From Anaeromyces robustus (taxonomy: Eukaryota > Neocallimastigomycota > Neocallimastigomycetes > Neocallimastigales > Neocallimastigaceae), in the NCBI GenBank assembly GCA_002104895.1, contig MCFG01000336.1, positions 2,501 through 52,500 on the forward strand: a DNA stretch of 50,000 nucleotides, read 5' to 3'. Position numbers and translations under genes: made by a program. Positions 29,433-41,100 of this stretch are shown one piece after another; within the stretch, counting starts at the first letter, position 1, and each line of letters begins with the position of its first letter. Below the pieces are notes generated by a model. The model was not told where the DNA came from, did not search any database, and was given only the letters and a program-made list of their open reading frames with translations.

Positions 29433-31632
29433 TGTATATTTCTTACTGATTCAAGGAAATCTAGTTCATTTAAATGATCATAAATCTTTATTTGGGCATC
29501 CGATGAATAATAATCGGAAAATATTGTTTTTATTAATGCTGTCATAACAGGGGATTCATGAATATACTTTAACATATCGAAGAAAGCATGACTTAAATAA
29601 TCTGGTGAAACTAATAAATCAGCAAAGGAACTTCCATTTAATGCAATTAAAAATTCCCATGCCTTTTTAAAATGATTCATATTACCATCAGATTTTGGTA
29701 AGAAAACATTTAATAAAGAATCACCTAATAAATTATATTTTTATTATTTATAAAAAGTTTAATAATATATCAATATATAAATAATAAATAAATAATACTA
29801 CTAATAATAATGATATTTTTAACTTAATAGATAATTCTTATATATAATAATTTATTAATAGAATTAATATATATGTAATATATTTATATTAATTTTATTA
29901 TTATTATTATTTACCGATAATAAAAGATTTTTCTTTCATTAATTTATCAGCAAATTCTGTACGTGAACAAAGAATTTCCATTACATTATATGATCTTTTC
30001 ATGACTGTAATATCTTCTCTTTCACGTACTCTATAAACATCTTCATCAATAGTCAGATAAGACGGTAAAAGAAATAGATCGTTTTCATCAATTAATTCTA
30101 TATCATAATCTTCAATATTATCAATAGTATCTAATTGAATACCATCATCCTTTTCTAACACATTAAATAAATTTTTTGAGTTATATTTTTCATATGGACT
30201 ATGTTGTTCATTTTCATCATCGTCATCATCTTCATCATTTTCATCACTTTTATCACTATTACTATCATCATCATCATCATTATTTTTATTTTCATTATTA
30301 ATTTTATTAGGATTGTTTTTCTGATTCTTATTTTTATCGTTATCATTAGACAATGTATCATTTTTAACTTCTCTACCTTTCTCTTTTATTTCTGTATCAG
30401 ATTTTTTATTTTTTGAATTTTTTATATCTTCACTATGGGTATTTTTATTTTTATCATAATGATTATGATTCTGTTCTATTTCTTTTAATAAACTTATTTT
30501 TTCATCATCTTTTTCTAATTCTGATTTGTTCTCTTTTGGAATATATTCAGGAACTCTTGCCAAATAATTTAAAAACATTTTTAGACATTCTTTATATAAT
30601 ATTAATATTAAAATTTTATTTTTAAATATATTATTCATTTTAATTTTAATAAATTTGTAATGTGAATATTAAATAAATAAATAAATAAATAATAAAAATA
30701 ATAATAAGAATAATAATTAGAATTTTTAAAAGGATTAATGTTTTATATTATTATTATAAATTAAATTTATGGTAAAATATTAATATAAATAAATGTATAT
30801 TTATATTCAATTTAAAAAAAAAAAAATAAAAAAAATAAAAAATATTATACCATCATAATCTACTAAAATTTGAAAAAGTTCTTTATTTATAGATGGATTA
30901 TCCATATCTAATAATTTTTCGAACATTTTCGGTGCAGTTCCTTTAATATCATTTGGATCGAATCCTTCTTTCTTTGGATCAATTGTATTATATTGTACTC
31001 TTGCATTCTATTCATTTTTGTTATTGTCGTTGTTATTCATAATATATATATATATTATAGTATTTTAATAAAAAAATATATTTAATATAATCTTACTTTT
31101 ATATGAAATAAATGATAACATATATATAAATGTATAAATATAAATATATTTCATATATTACTCTAAATGAATTTAACGCTGAAGAAAATGATAAACTAAA
31201 GCTTGGACTAACAATAGGGTCATTATCTTTAACAATAGGACTATCATTAACTATTATATCATCATTAACTATGACATCATCATCTACATCATCATGTACT
31301 ATAACATCATCGTCAACATCATCATGTACTATGACATCATCATCATATACAATAACTTCGTCATCAACATCTTCATGAACAATGACATCATCATCATATA
31401 CAATAACTTCGTCATCAACATCTTCATGAACAATAACTTCATCATCAACATCCTCATGAACAATAACATCATCATCATAATCAAATGGATTTATTTCTTC
31501 TTCATCTTCTTCTTTTTTGTCCTGTTCTTTTTCAGTTATATTTCCATTTTTTATTTTTGTCTCTTCGTCATTTTCTTTAGTAATTACTTCAATGCTTTTT
31601 TCTGTAATAATTGTTCTTTCAATTGAATCCAT
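26223..31632 (-). CDS. SAPS-domain protein, Sit4/PP6 phosphatase regulatory subunit, 932 aa, 17 exons
   Basis: Exons (high to low): 31632-31162, 31007-30851, 30589-29915, 29724-29447, 29257-29236, 29108-29082, 28958-28923, 28813-28737, 28527-28445, 28356-28274, 28101-28041, 27916-27758, 27586-27457, 27230-27094, 26885-26722, 26561-26441, 26340-26223. Phases sum to 933 codons, ending in TAA. Residues 1-157 are acidic with tandem D-x-VIV repeats. The SAPS fold starts at about 175 (MFEKLLDMDNPSINKELF). It is split by an acidic Asn/Asp/Lys insertion (about 240-330) and resumes at SYNVMEILCSRTEFADKL. SAPS-like hallmarks follow: FGVARLQLFEIIYETL, IPWKMLVNWFFEY and CRGYIILMCNNLRF. A Lys/Arg tail and an acidic end close it. 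In yeast, SAP proteins bind the Sit4 catalytic subunit and set its targets; animal PPP6R proteins do so for PP6. Assignment rests on remembered family pattern. Exact boundaries of exons 5-7 are the least certain. Confidence 0.8.
26889..26939. repeat. 51-base T homopolymer (A51 on the gene strand)
   Basis: 51 uninterrupted T bases on the plus strand. On the minus strand this is A51, sitting directly before the CAG acceptor of exon 15 of the SAPS gene. Confidence 0.95.
28649..28694. repeat. 46-base T homopolymer in a SAPS gene intron
   Basis: 46 consecutive T bases on the plus strand, in the intron between exons 8 and 9 of the SAPS gene (28736-28528). On the gene strand it is an A tract away from both splice sites. 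Confidence 0.95.
29368..29432. repeat. (TTTA)n microsatellite in a SAPS gene intron
   Basis: About 16 copies of a tetranucleotide unit in the intron following exon 4. It ends about 15 bp from that exon's donor site. Confidence 0.95.
31240..31480 (-). repeat. Coding tandem repeat of about 11 residues: acidic plus VIV
   Basis: Within exon 1 of the SAPS gene. The peptide repeats units of the form (D)DxVIVH(E/D)DV, with eight VIV cores and one IIV core. Spacer variants replace H with Y or N. The DNA is a run of related atcatcat/acatcttcatgaacaat blocks, with near-identical neighbours indicating recent duplication. Confidence 0.9.
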
Positions 31633-32185
31633 GGTTTTTTAATGTTGGTACTAAATTTTAAGGTAAAACGTTTTTTTTACCATTATGTTGAAGTTATGAG
31701 ATAAGATTTACAAAGTTATATAAAAAGAAATATATTTACATTTTATAATTATATATATTATTATAATAAAAAAATATATTAAAATAAAGTTAATTATTAT
31801 GTAGTATATATATATATATTTATTATTTATTATATATTATATATTATAAGTAAAAGTTCTATATTTATTGTTCTAATGTTTTGATAATATAACAAAATTT
31901 TTATTAAAATAACATTTTTTATTAAAACAATTATATCATTCTTATATTTTTTAATTATTTAATAAAATAACTAAATATTATATTTATTGTATTTTTTATT
32001 ATATTTTTATAATATGCATATTTATGTATTTGTATATATATATTTAAATTTAATTTAAATATTTTCTTGTTTAATATCTTTCCTTTTTTAACAAATAATA
32101 TAAGAAAACTTTTATAATTATGAATATCAAATAAATTCCATTCTATTTTATGATTATTTTATATATATAATTTTAGGTTTAATAC

Positions 32186-32294
<109 letters not shown>

Positions 32295-33596
32295 TTGTTT
32301 ATTTATTTATCAATTTGAAAAATAAGAAAATGGAATATATTTATATTTAAACAGAAATACGATAAAGCTTTATATAATAAATATATAATATCTCCTTGTA
32401 TTATTCTTTTTCTTTCTTTTTTCCATTCTTATATTATTATATTTAGTATTAAACCTTTTTTTTATATATTCATTTATTCATAGTACAATTTTTATAGTTT
32501 CTAGTCTTATTATTATTATTTTTATTTTTCTTTCAACTATTCTATTATTTTATTATTAATACTTTTTATTTTATTTTTTTTTATTGTTATTATTATTATT
32601 ATTTCTCTGTTTATATTTTGATTTATATTTAAATTTCTATTTATTTTTATTGAAAATTTCCCCTTTCGCTTTTTCTTTTTTCCTTTTTGCTTTTATTTTT
32701 GATTTTACTCTCGTTTATTGCTTTTGTTTACTGTTACTGTTTTTATTATTGTTTTTGTTACTGTTTTTGTTTTTGTTTTTCATTATTATTTCGATAATAT
32801 TCAATATTATTCCTGAAAACACACATTTTAAATTCTTTGAGGTTTTTTTATACTCCATAAATACATATATAAACAATTGGTATATATATATTACTTATTT
32901 CAATATTTTTGTTTTCTTGCTCGTATTATTTATTTATGTATTTATTTACTTATTTATTTATTTTATTCCTTTTTTATTCTTTATTTATAAAATAACATTA
33001 TATTCTCATTATTCATCCATTTAAGTTTAAATATCAATTTCAATTTAGTGATATTACCTCTTATACAATATATTAAAATTTTAATAAGGACAAATTAAGA
33101 TATAAACATAAAATTTTTTATAATCTTTTCCTTTTTTTGTATATTATTGATTTTTATGAATTTTCGTCCTTTTACATTAATATAAATATTAATTAATAAT
33201 ATATATAGTATTAATAATTTAATTAAATTTATAATTATATTATAATTAAAAAAAAAATTATTCCATTAGTAATATAATATTTTTATTAGCAATTTGTACT
33301 TTTGTTTATTTTTTACTTTTTAACTTTTATTATATATTATTATATATTACTATTAATTAATATTATTTAATTATTATTATGTATTTTTTTTATTTATTTA
33401 TTTCTTGTTATGTAACATATAAATTAATTTTTCCATTTATTATATATTAAAATATTATTAAAATATAATATCGTATATTAATATACATATCATCATTTAT
33501 TAATATTGTATGTTATTCATTTATTAATATTCTATAAATTATTAATAATTGAAAAGTTTTATTTATTCCATTATATACTTATCATTACCTTTTTTA

Positions 33597-33627
<31 letters not shown>

Positions 33628-33955
33628 AAAATGAGGGGGTTGATTTTTCGTTTATTTCTTATCCTTATTATTTTAAACTTATTTAATGAATTAATTAACT
33701 ATTCGTTGTTGCTTTCGTTTATTTATGATTATTTTATTATTGTTTTATGTTTTATTATTGTTATGTTTATTGAAAATAAATGTAGTTGACTAAATGTATG
33801 TGTATGATTTTTTTTAATTTATTTTTATGGTATTTTATGATGTATGATTTATATTAATTTTTTTTTTGTATTTTTTTTTATATTAAATCAAATTTAAATA
33901 TTAAAATAATAATATAAAAATATTATTATTTAATTATTATTGTAATTGTTATTAT

Positions 33956-34006
<51 letters not shown>

Positions 34007-34829
34007 CATCTACTATTATTAAAAACATGTTTTCGTCATTTTATTGTTAATATCATTTATTTTAAATGATATTTAATATTTTTATTTTTCTTTAAAATGT
34101 CTATTAAATATAATATTATTATTATCTTATTTAATTATTTTTTTTTATTATTATTGTTAATTATAATACTAATTTTTAAAAAAAAAATTATCCTATACTT
34201 TAAAATCCAATATTCAATAATTAATAATTAAATAAATAATTGATAGAATTAGATAAATATAATAATATAATTATAGAAATAATATTAATTATTTATTAAT
34301 TTAATGAAAATTAGACTTTAAAATCATAATAAATAATAATAATAAATAAATAAAATTATTACTATATTTTTAATATTAGTAGTTATTGTATAAATAATAG
34401 TAAATATTTATTATGGTCTATTTATTTATTATATAATATTTATTGATTATAAAGCTTAAATATTAATATTATCTTAAAATGAAAATATAATAATAAACTT
34501 TGTTTATTATTAATTTATTAATATATAACTATGAAGTTTAGTCTTGAAAAGGAGATAAAATTTTATGTTTGATTAATATTTTAAATTTCAATTTACTGAT
34601 TATAGTAATAATATATATATATTAAATTAAAAAGCAATGCAAAAAAAATATTAATAATAACATATACAGAATCTTTTTTTTTTTTTTTTTAATTTTATTT
34701 TGACCTACATATAATTTGGCAATAATTATTAAGTTAATTATGATACTAAAAATGTGACATATAAAGATTGTGGTAACAAAATATTAATTTAATAAACTTT
34801 AATCATTTTATTTATTACATTTATATGTT

Positions 34830-34865
<36 letters not shown>

Positions 34866-35262
34866 ATTTTTTTGATTTTTTAACAAAAAGAAAACATGAA
34901 TGAATATAATGTATATTTATTATTTAAAAAGAGATTTTTATAAAAATTAATTAAATGGTTTACAAAATCATATAATCATTTCAATAATGAATTAGATTAT
35001 TAATAATCAGAGTATAAGTAAATTAAAAAACAAAAACTTTATAATTATTAAATATATATTATTAATACTGATAATTTAAAGCATACATAAAAATTAAAGT
35101 ACATTTAATATAAAATAAAAAATTATTATTCACATCTTTTTTTTTTTTTATCATTATATTAAAAATTAAATAATATTTTAATTTATAACATTGCTAAAAA
35201 AGGTAATATTGTTACTAGAGAATTTAATAATATTGTTAGAATGGCTAATTGAATAAAAATAA

Positions 35263-35342
35263 AACTTGGTTATTTTAATATTTTAAATATTTAATATATA
35301 TTAACTTTTAAGTATTTTTTAAAAAAATAAAATAACCAAGTT
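35263..35342. repeat. 15-bp inverted repeat with a 50-base spacer
   Basis: aacttggttatttta at 35263-35277 is the exact reverse complement of 35328-35342. The cttgg core makes chance less likely than for pure A/T arms. No function is evident. It could be a small fold-back element. Confidence 0.75.
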
Positions 35343-35504
35343 ATATTATTTTAAAAAATCATTAATACTAACATACATTATACATATTTTATAAATCGAT
35401 CCTATATTCTTTCAATCTTTTTGAATTTGATAAATATGATATATATTTTTCTATTTAATGAAAAAATATTAATATATATATTTATATTTTAGAAGTTTTT
35501 TTTT

Positions 35505-35603
35505 TTTTTGTTTGTTTGTTTGTTTGTTTAGTTTCTTTTTTTTTTTTTTTTTTGTTTGTTTGTTTGTTTGTTTATTTGTTTAGTTTCTCTTTTTTTTGTT
35601 TTG

Positions 35604-35632
<29 letters not shown>
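35505..35632. repeat. (GTTT)n and (GTTTT)n repeats
   Basis: Two (tttg)n blocks at about 35510-35530 and 35553-35580 and one (ttttg)n block at about 35597-35631, separated by T runs and a repeated tttagtttct. Confidence 0.9.
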
Positions 35633-35634
<2 letters not shown>

Positions 35635-35919
35635 TCGTTTTTTAAAGAAAAAAGGAGACTCTAATATAATTAATTTAATAAAAAAAAATTTTTTTGACAT
35701 AAACATTTATCATATAATTTTCATCATGTTTAAGTAAGTAAAGTTATATATATTATCATCATCAAACATTCATTAATTTTTAATATATTTTGTCTCAAAA
35801 ATAATGGTGTTTGAGCTGATAACTTCAGGATTTCACACTTCCCTAAATGATACAGTATTACAAATTAAAAAAAAAAAAAAACATATATATTGTATTAAAG
35901 ATAATGTAGTGGCCATTAA

Positions 35920-36236
35920 ATCCCTTTGGGATTATCATTATCATTTCATATTAAAAGAACTCTGAATATATAAAAGATCTAAAAATAAATATAATAAAAT
36001 CTAATAATCTAATAAACAATAAAAAATATAATTTAAAAGTTAAGATTATTTTATATATATAATATATTATTTCGATATCCCTTTGGAATTATCATTATCA
36101 TTTCATATAAAAGAACTCTGAATATATAAAAGATCATCTAGAAATAAATATAATAAAATCTAATAATCTAATATACAATAAAAATAAAATTTAAAAGATA
36201 AGATTATTTTATATATATAATATATTATTTCGATAT
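35920..36236. repeat. 157-bp tandem duplication
   Basis: Two copies start at 35920 and 36077. Both begin atccctttgg and share attatcattatcatttcat, agaactctgaatatataaaa and agattattttatatatataa, and both end atattatttcgat. Small indels separate the copies. No ORF spans them. Confidence 0.92.
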
Positions 36237-36792
36237 TATATCATTATAAACAATTTTGATTTATTCTTTTTTTTTTTTATACTTTATTTATTAGAAAAAA
36301 AAAATAAATAAATAAATAAATAATTACTACTCGTAAAATAATTCTTTTTTTTTAGACTTGGATTAATCTTTATTTAAAATAATTAATTTAAATTAATCAT
36401 TCACAGAAAATATAGATTATATAAAATGTAAAATAAACAAAAGTAATAAAAGATACAATTGAAAAAAATAAAATTTATTGCAGATATTAATCAAATTTAA
36501 ATTTTTTCCTTTTAATTTATTTAATTTTTTTTTTTTTTTTTTTTTTTTTTATGGCACACAATTTGTACGTTACTTTCATTTATTTAATATTTTTAACTTT
36601 CAACCTTTTCCCATATTCAACAACTGTAATACCAATATATCTTTACACTACAAAAAAAAATATTTTTTTACACTTAAAATCAAGCAATTAAAAAAAGATT
36701 TTTTATTATTATAATAAATTTTATTTATTTGCTTAAAAATTAAAAAAAAACTTATTACTTTTTAAAATGAATTATAATCTCTCTTCTCTCAT

Positions 36793-36824
<32 letters not shown>

Positions 36825-37250
36825 TTCTTTTTATAATATATATAAATAATTATTTTTTTAATTATTCTTATATAATTATATAAAAATTTTCTCTTAAATT
36901 AAGTTTTTTAAAAGAAAAAAAATTATATATATATATTTATAAATGTTTTCAAAGGAATCAATTTTAGGTTATATTAATGGTATTATATTTATCATTTGTA
37001 TTATTTTGTCTTTTTATATTAATATTTAATATTTTGTTATTTTTTTTATTATTATTTTTTGGTTTATTTTTGTTTTATGTCTTTATTATTTTATCATGAT
37101 ATTATAGAAAAATATAATCGATTAATAATTTAATGCCTAATATAGATTGCTTTTTTTTTTTTTTTTTTTTGAATATAATAATTTCATTTGCCTTTTATAT
37201 ATATATATAATTATTTTTCCTTTATTTTCTTTTTTTTGATTTTTTTTTTT

Positions 37251-37283
<33 letters not shown>

Positions 37284-38113
37284 ATATCTTTTCATAATAT
37301 CAATTTTTTTTTCATTTTAATCTTGATATTATCAATATTCCCATCTTATAAATGAATATAAATATATATTATTTAAAAGATTACTCAAATTATTAATGAA
37401 ATAAGAGATAGATTATTTTATATAAAAAGTAATTGCTTAAATATTGGGTAATGGTAAATTATGTTAGGTAGGGTTGGGTAATTTAAAAATATACATACAT
37501 AAGTATTTACAATGTTTTAATGTAATATTCGTTATTTTTTTTTTTTGTATTTTTTTTTTGTTTTCTTTTTTTTATTGTGTTGTTGTTATTGTATGTGTGT
37601 GTGTATGTGTATGTGTATGTTTTGTTTTTTGTTTTAAAATAAATTAAACTATGATTTAATTTATAATACGAAAATAAATAAAAAATATTTCTTTTTTACC
37701 TTATTCTATATCTATATGAAAAACATATAATATTAAAAATAAAATTAAAAAAAAATATTTGATCATACGAAATACTTTAATAGATTTTAAATTTAAATAT
37801 AAAAATTTAAAAATGAAATTTTAATATAAAAAATTTTAGAAATTAACTATGTGAATTATGCTTATGGTTTAATTTAATTTAAATGATTATTTTTGATGAG
37901 TTCAAAAAAAATACCATTAAACACTATGAATAAAAAAATTTCTATTCTAAAATGTAAAATAATATTTCTTTTGTATTGATTGTTATTAGCGTTTTTATAT
38001 TACTTTATTATAATTCATTTGCGTTTTTTCAATGTTATTTAATTTATGAATTGTTATTAGTGAATATGTATGGTTATTTTTAATTGTAATTATTTAGAAT
38101 ATATTATTATTGC

Positions 38114-40423
38114 TTATGAATTTTGGAAAAAATTTAAAAGTTTTATACTTTTATTTTTTATGACATCCATTTGTTTTTCATTCATTTGATTATTTAAATG
38201 TTTAAATGAAAATGAATTATCAAAACTCATTTTTTCATTCATCATTTTCTTACTTAATACTTTTTGATATAACTCAACACGATCTGAAAAGTTCTTTAAC
38301 GATGTTGTTGGTTTATTTATTGCTTTGCCTTGAGAAAATTTTTGCATTGTTTTAATATTTAAAACTTCTTGATGGTTTATATCTCTAATATATTTCGCAA
38401 GACTTGAAGATTGAATGCGTTCTTTCTTTAATTGTTCTTCTAAATCTTTATTATTATTCATAAGAATATTAATTTCTCTATTCTTTTTTAATTCCATCTT
38501 TTTATTTTCAGATTTCCAATATTCTTCTCTATCCTTTTGTTTCTTTTCAATATTCTTTATGGATTCTTCTAAATTTTTATTATTTTCTTCTAATATCTTA
38601 GAATCTTTTTGAAGTAGTTTTACTGATTTAGACATAATTTCTAAATCATTCTTTAATAAATCTTTTTGCATTGAAAGACTATCACATTGATTTTGTAATT
38701 CCTTCTCAATCTCACCATTAGACTTTTTAATCATTTCAATTTTTTTATTTGATTCTTGTTCAGAAGCTTCTTTCATTGATTTAATTTTTTCTTCATAGTC
38801 TTGACGGACCTTTTCAAGATATTCAATATCTTTTGTATGTTGTTTAATGAACTCTTTATTTTCTTCTTCTAATCTTTCCTTTTCCTTATTTAACTCATCA
38901 ACTTCTTTTTCACGAATATCAATAACATTCCAAAGACCATTGACCTCTTTTTTACTATTAGAATTTAAGATCTTGTACTTTTCAATCTTTTCTTTAGCTT
39001 TTCTGTAGGACTTTTCAGCATGTTCTACTTCATCTTGAAGATTTTCAATTTGTTTTTCATTATCTTTAATTATTCTCTTTAATTCAGAAAATTCTTTCTT
39101 AAATTGGCGATGTTCATCACTTAATTTTCTCTTTTGGAGAATAATCTCATCATTTAATTGATCAATTGTCTCCTTTAAATTATTAATACGATCATTAGAA
39201 AAAACTAAAGCTTCATCCTTCTTTTTAATTATATCCCTTAAAGTTTCTATATCTTCTTCATTTTTCTTTTTATTTTGGCTAACATTTGCTCTAATTTCTA
39301 TAGCTAAATTTTTGAATTCTTTATTTTGTATTTGTAAAAGTTTATACTTTTCATTTAAATCTTCCATAACTTTTTCTTTTTCATTTATTTGTTCAATAAG
39401 ATTTTTATTTTGGGATTTTAATTCTTCAATGATTTTATCTTTAGAACTTAATGTTTCTTCTAATTGATGAATTTGTTTTTCATTTTGTTCTGAGGTTCTG
39501 GTATATATATCTTTTACATATATAACTTGTTGTTGAACATCTTCCATAGCATCAATTTCTTCTTGATCATTTTGAGATAATCCTTGGAAAAGATTTTCTA
39601 ATGAGTTATGATATATTTGATTTTGTTCTTGAATTTCTTCAATAACATCATCTCTAAATTGTATTTCTTCTTTTAATTTATTTACTTCATTTTGATGAAT
39701 TTCTTCATCTATTTTCATTTGATCCATCATTTCCGATAATAATTCTTCATAATTATTATCTTTTTCTGTATTTTCATTATTCTTCTGATCAATTTTTTTG
39801 TTTAATTCATTTATAATTTCTTTTTGTTCTACTACTTCTAATTCTTTTTCAGCTAATAATATATTATAATCACGAATAGTTTCATCTATAAATTCTTTTA
39901 AATGTTCTTCACATTGTTTCATATATTGTGAATCTTTTTCAATCAAATTTATAATATTTTTATCAACTGATAAATATTCTTCACTAAATAACTTTGATTC
40001 ATTAATTGTTTCTTTGGTATGATCTTTAATTATATTTATTAATATAGCTTGTTCTTTTTGTAATAGTTGAACTTTCATTGTAAGTTTATTTAATTTTTCT
40101 CTTAGTATTAATTCATTTTTATCTTGACCTTCTTTATTTGTTTGTGTTTCATTATTGTTCCTTATATTTTCTTTAATTTTATATTTCATTTCATTTTTTA
40201 TATTTTTTAATGATTCATTAATAATGGATTTTGTTTGATTTTTCTTTTGAATAGATGAATCAGAATCAGCTAAAGTACCATCTGAATCACTTATTAAACT
40301 TGAAGAAGAATCATATCCATTATTATCTTCAAATGTATCTGTAAGATCATCCTCACAGAATAATAATGGGGATTTTTTAAATAATTTTGAATTATCAAAA
40401 GGTTGAATTTCTGCAGTTTGCAT
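38114..40423 (-). CDS. Coiled-coil protein, 769 aa, single exon
   Basis: ATG is at 40423-40421 and TAA at 38116-38114, with no introns. Residues 1-30 (MQTAEIQPFDNSKLFKKSPL) lead into an acidic Ser/Asp segment at about 35-60 (SSSSLISDSDGTLADSDSS) that is rich in potential acidophilic kinase sites. From about 95 to about 690 the sequence is almost continuous Lys/Glu/Gln/Asn/Leu heptads, predicting a long parallel coiled coil. The C-terminal 80 residues (FSQGKAINKPTTSLKNFSDR, later KKMMNEKMSFDNSFSFKHLN) are less charged and may be a separate short domain. No motor, GRIP, TM or EF-hand motif is visible. Filament, centrosome, polarity or vesicle-tether roles are all possible, and the family is not recognised. 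Unlike the 18443 gene it lacks Asn runs. ACGCAT-type words lie in its upstream region. Confidence 0.88.
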   Translation of the reverse strand: MQTAEIQPFDNSKLFKKSPLLFCEDDLTDTFEDNNGYDSSSSLISDSDGTLADSDSSIQKKNQTKSIINESLKNIKNEMKYKIKENIRNNNETQTNKEGQDKNELILREKLNKLTMKVQLLQKEQAILINIIKDHTKETINESKLFSEEYLSVDKNIINLIEKDSQYMKQCEEHLKEFIDETIRDYNILLAEKELEVVEQKEIINELNKKIDQKNNENTEKDNNYEELLSEMMDQMKIDEEIHQNEVNKLKEEIQFRDDVIEEIQEQNQIYHNSLENLFQGLSQNDQEEIDAMEDVQQQVIYVKDIYTRTSEQNEKQIHQLEETLSSKDKIIEELKSQNKNLIEQINEKEKVMEDLNEKYKLLQIQNKEFKNLAIEIRANVSQNKKKNEEDIETLRDIIKKKDEALVFSNDRINNLKETIDQLNDEIILQKRKLSDEHRQFKKEFSELKRIIKDNEKQIENLQDEVEHAEKSYRKAKEKIEKYKILNSNSKKEVNGLWNVIDIREKEVDELNKEKERLEEENKEFIKQHTKDIEYLEKVRQDYEEKIKSMKEASEQESNKKIEMIKKSNGEIEKELQNQCDSLSMQKDLLKNDLEIMSKSVKLLQKDSKILEENNKNLEESIKNIEKKQKDREEYWKSENKKMELKKNREINILMNNNKDLEEQLKKERIQSSSLAKYIRDINHQEVLNIKTMQKFSQGKAINKPTTSLKNFSDRVELYQKVLSKKMMNEKMSFDNSFSFKHLNNQMNEKQMDVIKNKSIKLLNFFQNS

Positions 40424-40460
40424 GGTTTATCTTATTTAATTTGTTGAATTTGTTTTAATA

Positions 40461-41100
40461 ATGCGTTAGGAATAAAATATGTATTATAAATATTAGTTGT
40501 ATCTTATTTTGATTCAATTAATAAATTTAATGTCTTTATTATTAATATTTTACAGCCGTTGATTATATGTAATGATTTAATATCGTTTTTCTTTTTTTTT
40601 GTTTAAAATAATATAAAATTTCGTTTATTAATTTGAATATATTAAAAGTTAATATGCGTATTTTAAAAATGCGTTTATTTAATTTACAAAAGTATCAATA
40701 AAAATTTACTTTAATGTCTATAATATTTATTAATATTATATATTTAAAACTAGTGGATATATTTTTAAAAATGTTTATTAAATTATTGACTTTTCTTTTT
40801 AAAAAAAATTATTGTATATCTATTATTGAGATATCTATCACTCTCAAATACTATTGTTATTATTTTAAAAAACAGAAATATTACTTTATATTTAATATAA
40901 ATTAATATTTTAATTTTAATTATATTTTTTAGATTATTTATTATACTTTTAAAAAAATAGATTTAAAATAAAAATATATTTTTTTTTGTTTTTGTAAATT
41001 ATTTTTTTTGTAAAATTATTTTTTTATTTATTTTTTAATTTTTTTTGATTTTCAATATTTTTATATTTTTTATATTTATTTTGCGCGTTTGAAAATGCGA
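40461..41100 (-). promoter_or_regulatory. Cluster of ACGCAT/ACGCGC words upstream of the coiled-coil gene
   Basis: On the gene strand ACGCAT occurs at 40466-40461, 40659-40654 and 40674-40669. A TCGCAT and AACGCGC pair lies at about 41100-41083 (plus strand ttgcgcgtttgaaaatgcga). CG-containing words are scarce in this DNA. The ACGCG core resembles MBF/MCB sites used in fungal G1/S control, but ACGCAT is not a canonical MCB. Regulatory function is inference. Confidence 0.3.

Noticed and set aside
32584-33024. 146-residue plus-strand ORF, very rich in Leu/Phe/Ile/Tyr
   Set aside because: It follows T-rich DNA with TTTTTG repeats; the residues mirror base composition and there is no conserved polar motif. 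The minus strand here reads Lys/Asn-rich with a stop after 22 residues and is equally unconvincing.
33631-33789. 52-residue hydrophobic ORF beginning MRGLIFRLFLILIILNLF
   Set aside because: It resembles a signal or membrane peptide, but T-rich DNA yields such peptides freely; there is no neighbouring exon or support.
36943-37132. Possible two-exon micro-gene (MFSKESILGYIN joined to EKYNRLII) after a pyrimidine tract
   Set aside because: GT and AG sites exist, but the product would be 20 residues and no further exon was found; not enough to call.
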